Source: Pseudoduganella guangdongensis
Lineage (GTDB): Bacteria > Pseudomonadota > Gammaproteobacteria > Burkholderiales > Burkholderiaceae_D
Direction: 5' to 3'
Length of the DNA stretch: 64,000 nt
NCBI RefSeq assembly: GCF_009857475.1
Contig: NZ_WWCJ01000005.1
Location: forward strand, 248,001-312,000
The position numbers and the translations under genes are program-made. This document shows positions 61,601 to 64,000 of this stretch, in pieces. Position 1 is the stretch's first letter; every line of letters starts with the position of its first letter. Under the pieces are notes generated by a model, which saw nothing but the letters and a program-made list of their open reading frames with translations, ran no database searches and was not told where the DNA came from.

Positions 61601-62998
61601 ATGAGCAATTTAAAGATCTTCAACACGCTGGCACGCGAAAAGCAGTCGTTTAAACCCATTGAGGCGGGCAAAGTCCGGATGTATGTCTGCGGCATGACCG
61701 TTTACGACTACTGCCACGTGGGCCACGGCCGTATGCTGATGGCGTTTGACGTGATCTACCGCTGGCTGAAGGCGTCGGGCTATGACGTGCGCTACGCGCG
61801 CAATATCACCGATATCGATGACAAGATCATCAAGCGTGCGGTGGAGAATAAGGAAACCATCGGCCAGTTGACCGGCCGTTTCATCCAGTTCATGGAAGAG
61901 GATTGCGCTGCGCTGGGCATCCTGGCGCCGACCGACGTGCCGAAGGCGACCGAGTACGTGCCGCAAATGCTGAGCATTATCGAGAAGCTGGAAGCCAAGG
62001 ACCTGGCCTACAAGGCTGCCGACGGCGATGTGAACTACGCTGTGCGCCAGTTCGAGGGTTACGGCAAGCTGTCCGGCAAGTCGCTGGACGACCTGCGCGC
62101 CGGCGAGCGTGTGGATGTCAACACCGGCAAGCGCGACCCGCTCGACTTCGTGCTGTGGAAGGCCGCCAAGGAATCCGAGCCGGAAGAGGTGAAGTGGGAC
62201 TCCAAGTGGGGCCGCGGCCGTCCGGGCTGGCACATCGAGTGCTCCGCCATGTCCTGCTCCCTGCTGGGCGAGACCTTCGACATCCACGGCGGCGGCGCCG
62301 ACCTGCAGTTCCCGCACCACGAAAACGAGATCGCCCAGTCGGAAGGCGCCTCCGGCAAGCAGCTGGCCAATTACTGGGTCCACAACGGCTTCGTGCGCGT
62401 GGACGGCGAGAAGATGTCCAAATCCCTGGGCAATTTCTTCACCATCCGCGAAGTGCTGAAGCAGTTCGACGCGGAAGTGGTGCGCTTCTTCATCCTGCGC
62501 GCGCACTACCGCAGCCCATTGAACTACTCCGACGTGCACCTGGAAGACGCGCGCGGCGCGCTGACCCGCTTGTATACGGCGCTGGACGGCGTGCAGGGCG
62601 ACGGCCAGCCGCTGGACTGGAACGAAGACAACGCCAAGCGCTTCGCCGAAGCGATGGACGATGACTTCAATACCCCGATCGCGGTGTCGGTGCTGTTCGA
62701 CCTGGCGTCGGAAGTCAACAAGACCAAGTCGCCTGTCGCCGTGCGCCAGCTGAAAGGCCTGGCCGCCGTGCTTGGCCTGCTGGAGCGCAGCCCGGAGGAA
62801 TTCCGCAAGGCCGCCCCGAAAGGCGCAGCAGGCGAGGGCATGGACGAAGCGGCGATCGAAGCCGCCATCGCCTCCCGTGCCGCCGCCAAGAAGGCGCGCG
62901 ACTTCGCCACCGCCGACAAGGTGCGTGCCGACCTGCTGGCAGCCGGCATCGTCCTCGAAGACAAGCCTGACGGCACCACCAACTGGCGCCGCGCGTAA
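61601..62998 (+). CDS. cysS: Cysteinyl-tRNA synthetase
   Basis: The 465-residue class I synthetase has the HIGH-like motif ([15 protein letters not shown], about 30-44) and KMSKS (near 269 in [11 protein letters not shown]), with zinc ligands in [15 protein letters not shown] and FPHHENE. Length is standard. The ATG at 61601 is supported by alignment to the family N-terminus. The 170-nt gap to the divergent cyclophilin contains the promoters (a TATACT -10 near 61470). Confidence 0.97.
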   Translation: MSNLKIFNTLAREKQSFKPIEAGKVRMYVCGMTVYDYCHVGHGRMLMAFDVIYRWLKASGYDVRYARNITDIDDKIIKRAVENKETIGQLTGRFIQFMEEDCAALGILAPTDVPKATEYVPQMLSIIEKLEAKDLAYKAADGDVNYAVRQFEGYGKLSGKSLDDLRAGERVDVNTGKRDPLDFVLWKAAKESEPEEVKWDSKWGRGRPGWHIECSAMSCSLLGETFDIHGGGADLQFPHHENEIAQSEGASGKQLANYWVHNGFVRVDGEKMSKSLGNFFTIREVLKQFDAEVVRFFILRAHYRSPLNYSDVHLEDARGALTRLYTALDGVQGDGQPLDWNEDNAKRFAEAMDDDFNTPIAVSVLFDLASEVNKTKSPVAVRQLKGLAAVLGLLERSPEEFRKAAPKGAAGEGMDEAAIEAAIASRAAAKKARDFATADKVRADLLAAGIVLEDKPDGTTNWRRA

Positions 62999-63645
62999 TG
63001 GTCCTGTCCAGGGAAAACGGGGAACAGGCCCCGGTGCCACCGTATTGGGAGGAAGCCAAGGCGGAACTCATGAAGCGCGACCGCATCATGAACCGCCTGA
63101 TCCCCCATTTCGGCGATCTGCACCTGGTCGGCCACGACGACCCGTTTACCACCCTGGCGCGCGCCATCGTGAACCAGCAGGTCACCACCCAGGTTGCCAA
63201 CGCCGCCTGGGCCAAGCTGCTGGAAACTTGTCCGAAATTTAACCCGGCGGCGGTGCAAAAAGCCGGCGCCGCTGCATTGGCGGGCTGCGGCCTGTCCAAG
63301 CGCAAGGCCGAATACATCCTGGATTTAGCCGACCATTTCAAGAATAAGAAGGTCCACGCCGCCCAATGGGCGCAGATGGATGACGAGGCAGTGATCGCTG
63401 AACTGGTTCAGATCCGCGGCATTACACGCTGGACAGCAGAGATGTTTTTGATATTTAATCTGCTCCGACCTAATGTGCTGCCGCTGGACGACAGCCGGCT
63501 GATCGCTGGAATCAGCCTAAACTATTTTTCCGGCGAACCGGTGTCGCGCAGCGATGCGCGCGAAGTATCGGCCAACTGGGAACCCTTCCGGACTGTCGCC
63601 ACCTGGTATTTATGGCGTAGCCTGGACCCGGTTCCGGTAAAATAG
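62998..63645 (+). CDS. DNA-3-methyladenine glycosylase (AlkA-like, HhH-GPD)
   Basis: The 215-residue HhH-GPD glycosylase has the HhH hairpin (LVQIRGITRWTAEMFLIF, about 137-154) and the catalytic Asp in LPLDDSRL. It removes alkylated bases such as 3-methyladenine. It overlaps the cysS stop by one base (TAATG), so it is translationally coupled to cysS, as in related genomes. Confidence 0.92.
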   Translation: MVLSRENGEQAPVPPYWEEAKAELMKRDRIMNRLIPHFGDLHLVGHDDPFTTLARAIVNQQVTTQVANAAWAKLLETCPKFNPAAVQKAGAAALAGCGLSKRKAEYILDLADHFKNKKVHAAQWAQMDDEAVIAELVQIRGITRWTAEMFLIFNLLRPNVLPLDDSRLIAGISLNYFSGEPVSRSDAREVSANWEPFRTVATWYLWRSLDPVPVK

Positions 63646-63655
63646 CGCAAATTCT

Positions 63656-63688
63656 CACGGCAGCCCGGCCAAAAGCGGGGCTGCCGTG
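63656..63688 (+). other. Leader hairpin before accA
   Basis: CACGGCAGCCC (63656-63666) pairs with GGGCTGCCGTG (63678-63688). No T-run follows, so it is not a classic terminator. It lies 24 nt before the accA start and may affect mRNA stability or translation. Confidence 0.55.
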
Positions 63689-63711
63689 GTAGCAAAACAC
63701 TTGGAGGTACA

Positions 63712-64000
63712 ATGATTAAAACGACTTTCCTCAATTTTGAGCAACCGATCGCGGAACTGGATTCCAAGATCGAAGAGCTGCGTTTCGTACAAGACGATTC
63801 GGCCGTCGATATCTCGGAGGAGATCGACCGCCTGGCCAAGAAGAGCCAACAGCTGACCAAAGACATTTACGCCAAGCTGACCCCTTGGCAGGTTTCCCAG
63901 ATCGCCCGTCACCCGCAGCGTCCATACACCATGGACTACGTGAACGAGATCTTCACCGACTTCCACGAACTGCACGGCGACCGCACCTATGCGGACGACC
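63712..64000 (+). CDS. accA: Acetyl-CoA carboxylase carboxyltransferase alpha subunit, N-terminal part (truncated by window end)
   Basis: AccA with AccD transfers the carboxyl group from biotin to acetyl-CoA in fatty-acid synthesis. A strong GGAGG site precedes ATG 63712. The first 96 residues ([20 protein letters not shown], then [19 protein letters not shown] and [11 protein letters not shown]) match AccA. The rest is beyond the window. Confidence 0.96.
   Translation, partial: MIKTTFLNFEQPIAELDSKIEELRFVQDDSAVDISEEIDRLAKKSQQLTKDIYAKLTPWQVSQIARHPQRPYTMDYVNEIFTDFHELHGDRTYADD

Overview
The window is GC-rich chromosomal DNA from a betaproteobacterium, most likely family Oxalobacteraceae (Massilia/Duganella/Janthinobacterium group). 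The evidence is the gene order carB-greA-yhbY-rlmE-ftsH-folP-glmM, the cysS/cyclophilin/lpxH block, three PEP-CTERM-type exported proteins, a phasin, a class II (B12-dependent) ribonucleotide reductase, ArgO/ArgP and many intergenic REP-like palindromes. No phage, integrase, transposase or CRISPR array was seen. Genus-level assignment is inference from gene content only.

Layout. 1-7.5 kb: housekeeping block (3' end of carB, greA, a DUF4149 membrane protein, yhbY facing rlmE, ftsH, folP, glmM). 7.5-8 kb: tRNA-Pro, tRNA-Arg and a 140-bp palindromic repeat. 8-16.5 kb: mixed accessory genes (bactofilin-like PEP-CTERM protein with a candidate sigma-54 promoter, SGNH hydrolase, SDR protein, MFS/spermidine-synthase fusion, ArgO/ArgP, periplasmic asparaginase, an orphan TorD-type chaperone, an FxDxF PEP-CTERM protein). 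16.7-20.2 kb: an envelope-sensing operon (52-aa protein, LiaI-like, LiaF-like, LytS-type kinase, LytTR regulator). 20.2-21.8 kb: small hypotheticals. 21.9-25.9 kb: a two-gene DNA-repair operon (FAN1-like VRR-NUC nuclease and XPD/DinG-like helicase with its own N-terminal nuclease-like domain) behind a consensus LexA box. 25.9-30.1 kb: phasin, hybrid sensor kinase, HxlR regulator and quinone oxidoreductase. 30.2-32.2 kb: four identical tRNA-Leu(CAG) genes with duplicated promoters and terminators, a REP element and a PEP-CTERM metalloprotease. 32.4-40.2 kb: rnr, rlmB, cysE, yceH, a chemoreceptor and an outer-membrane protein. 40.4-46.2 kb: GntR-ABC operon, DUF72, DUF1439, TPR protein and a NUDIX-DinB fusion. 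46.3-48.8 kb: nrdJ. 48.9-55.7 kb: a partial denitrification island. 55.7-58.7 kb: a blaI-blaR1-class D beta-lactamase operon. 58.7-64 kb: DUF6928-like protein, lpxH, two cyclophilins, cysS, a 3-methyladenine glycosylase and the start of accA.

The denitrification island converts nitrite to NO (three-domain NirK) and NO to N2O (quinol-type NorB). It carries its own regulators: a cysteine-poor DNR-like CRP/FNR protein and NsrR. FNR/DNR-type boxes lie before nirK and norB, and both promoters share a 16-bp motif matching the known NsrR half-site. No nitrate or N2O reductase is present here. The other coherent system is the SOS-type FAN1/helicase operon, which looks like an inducible crosslink or structure-specific repair module. 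Interspersed palindromes fall into at least four families and often sit directly at stop codons; one supplies the last codons of lpxH.
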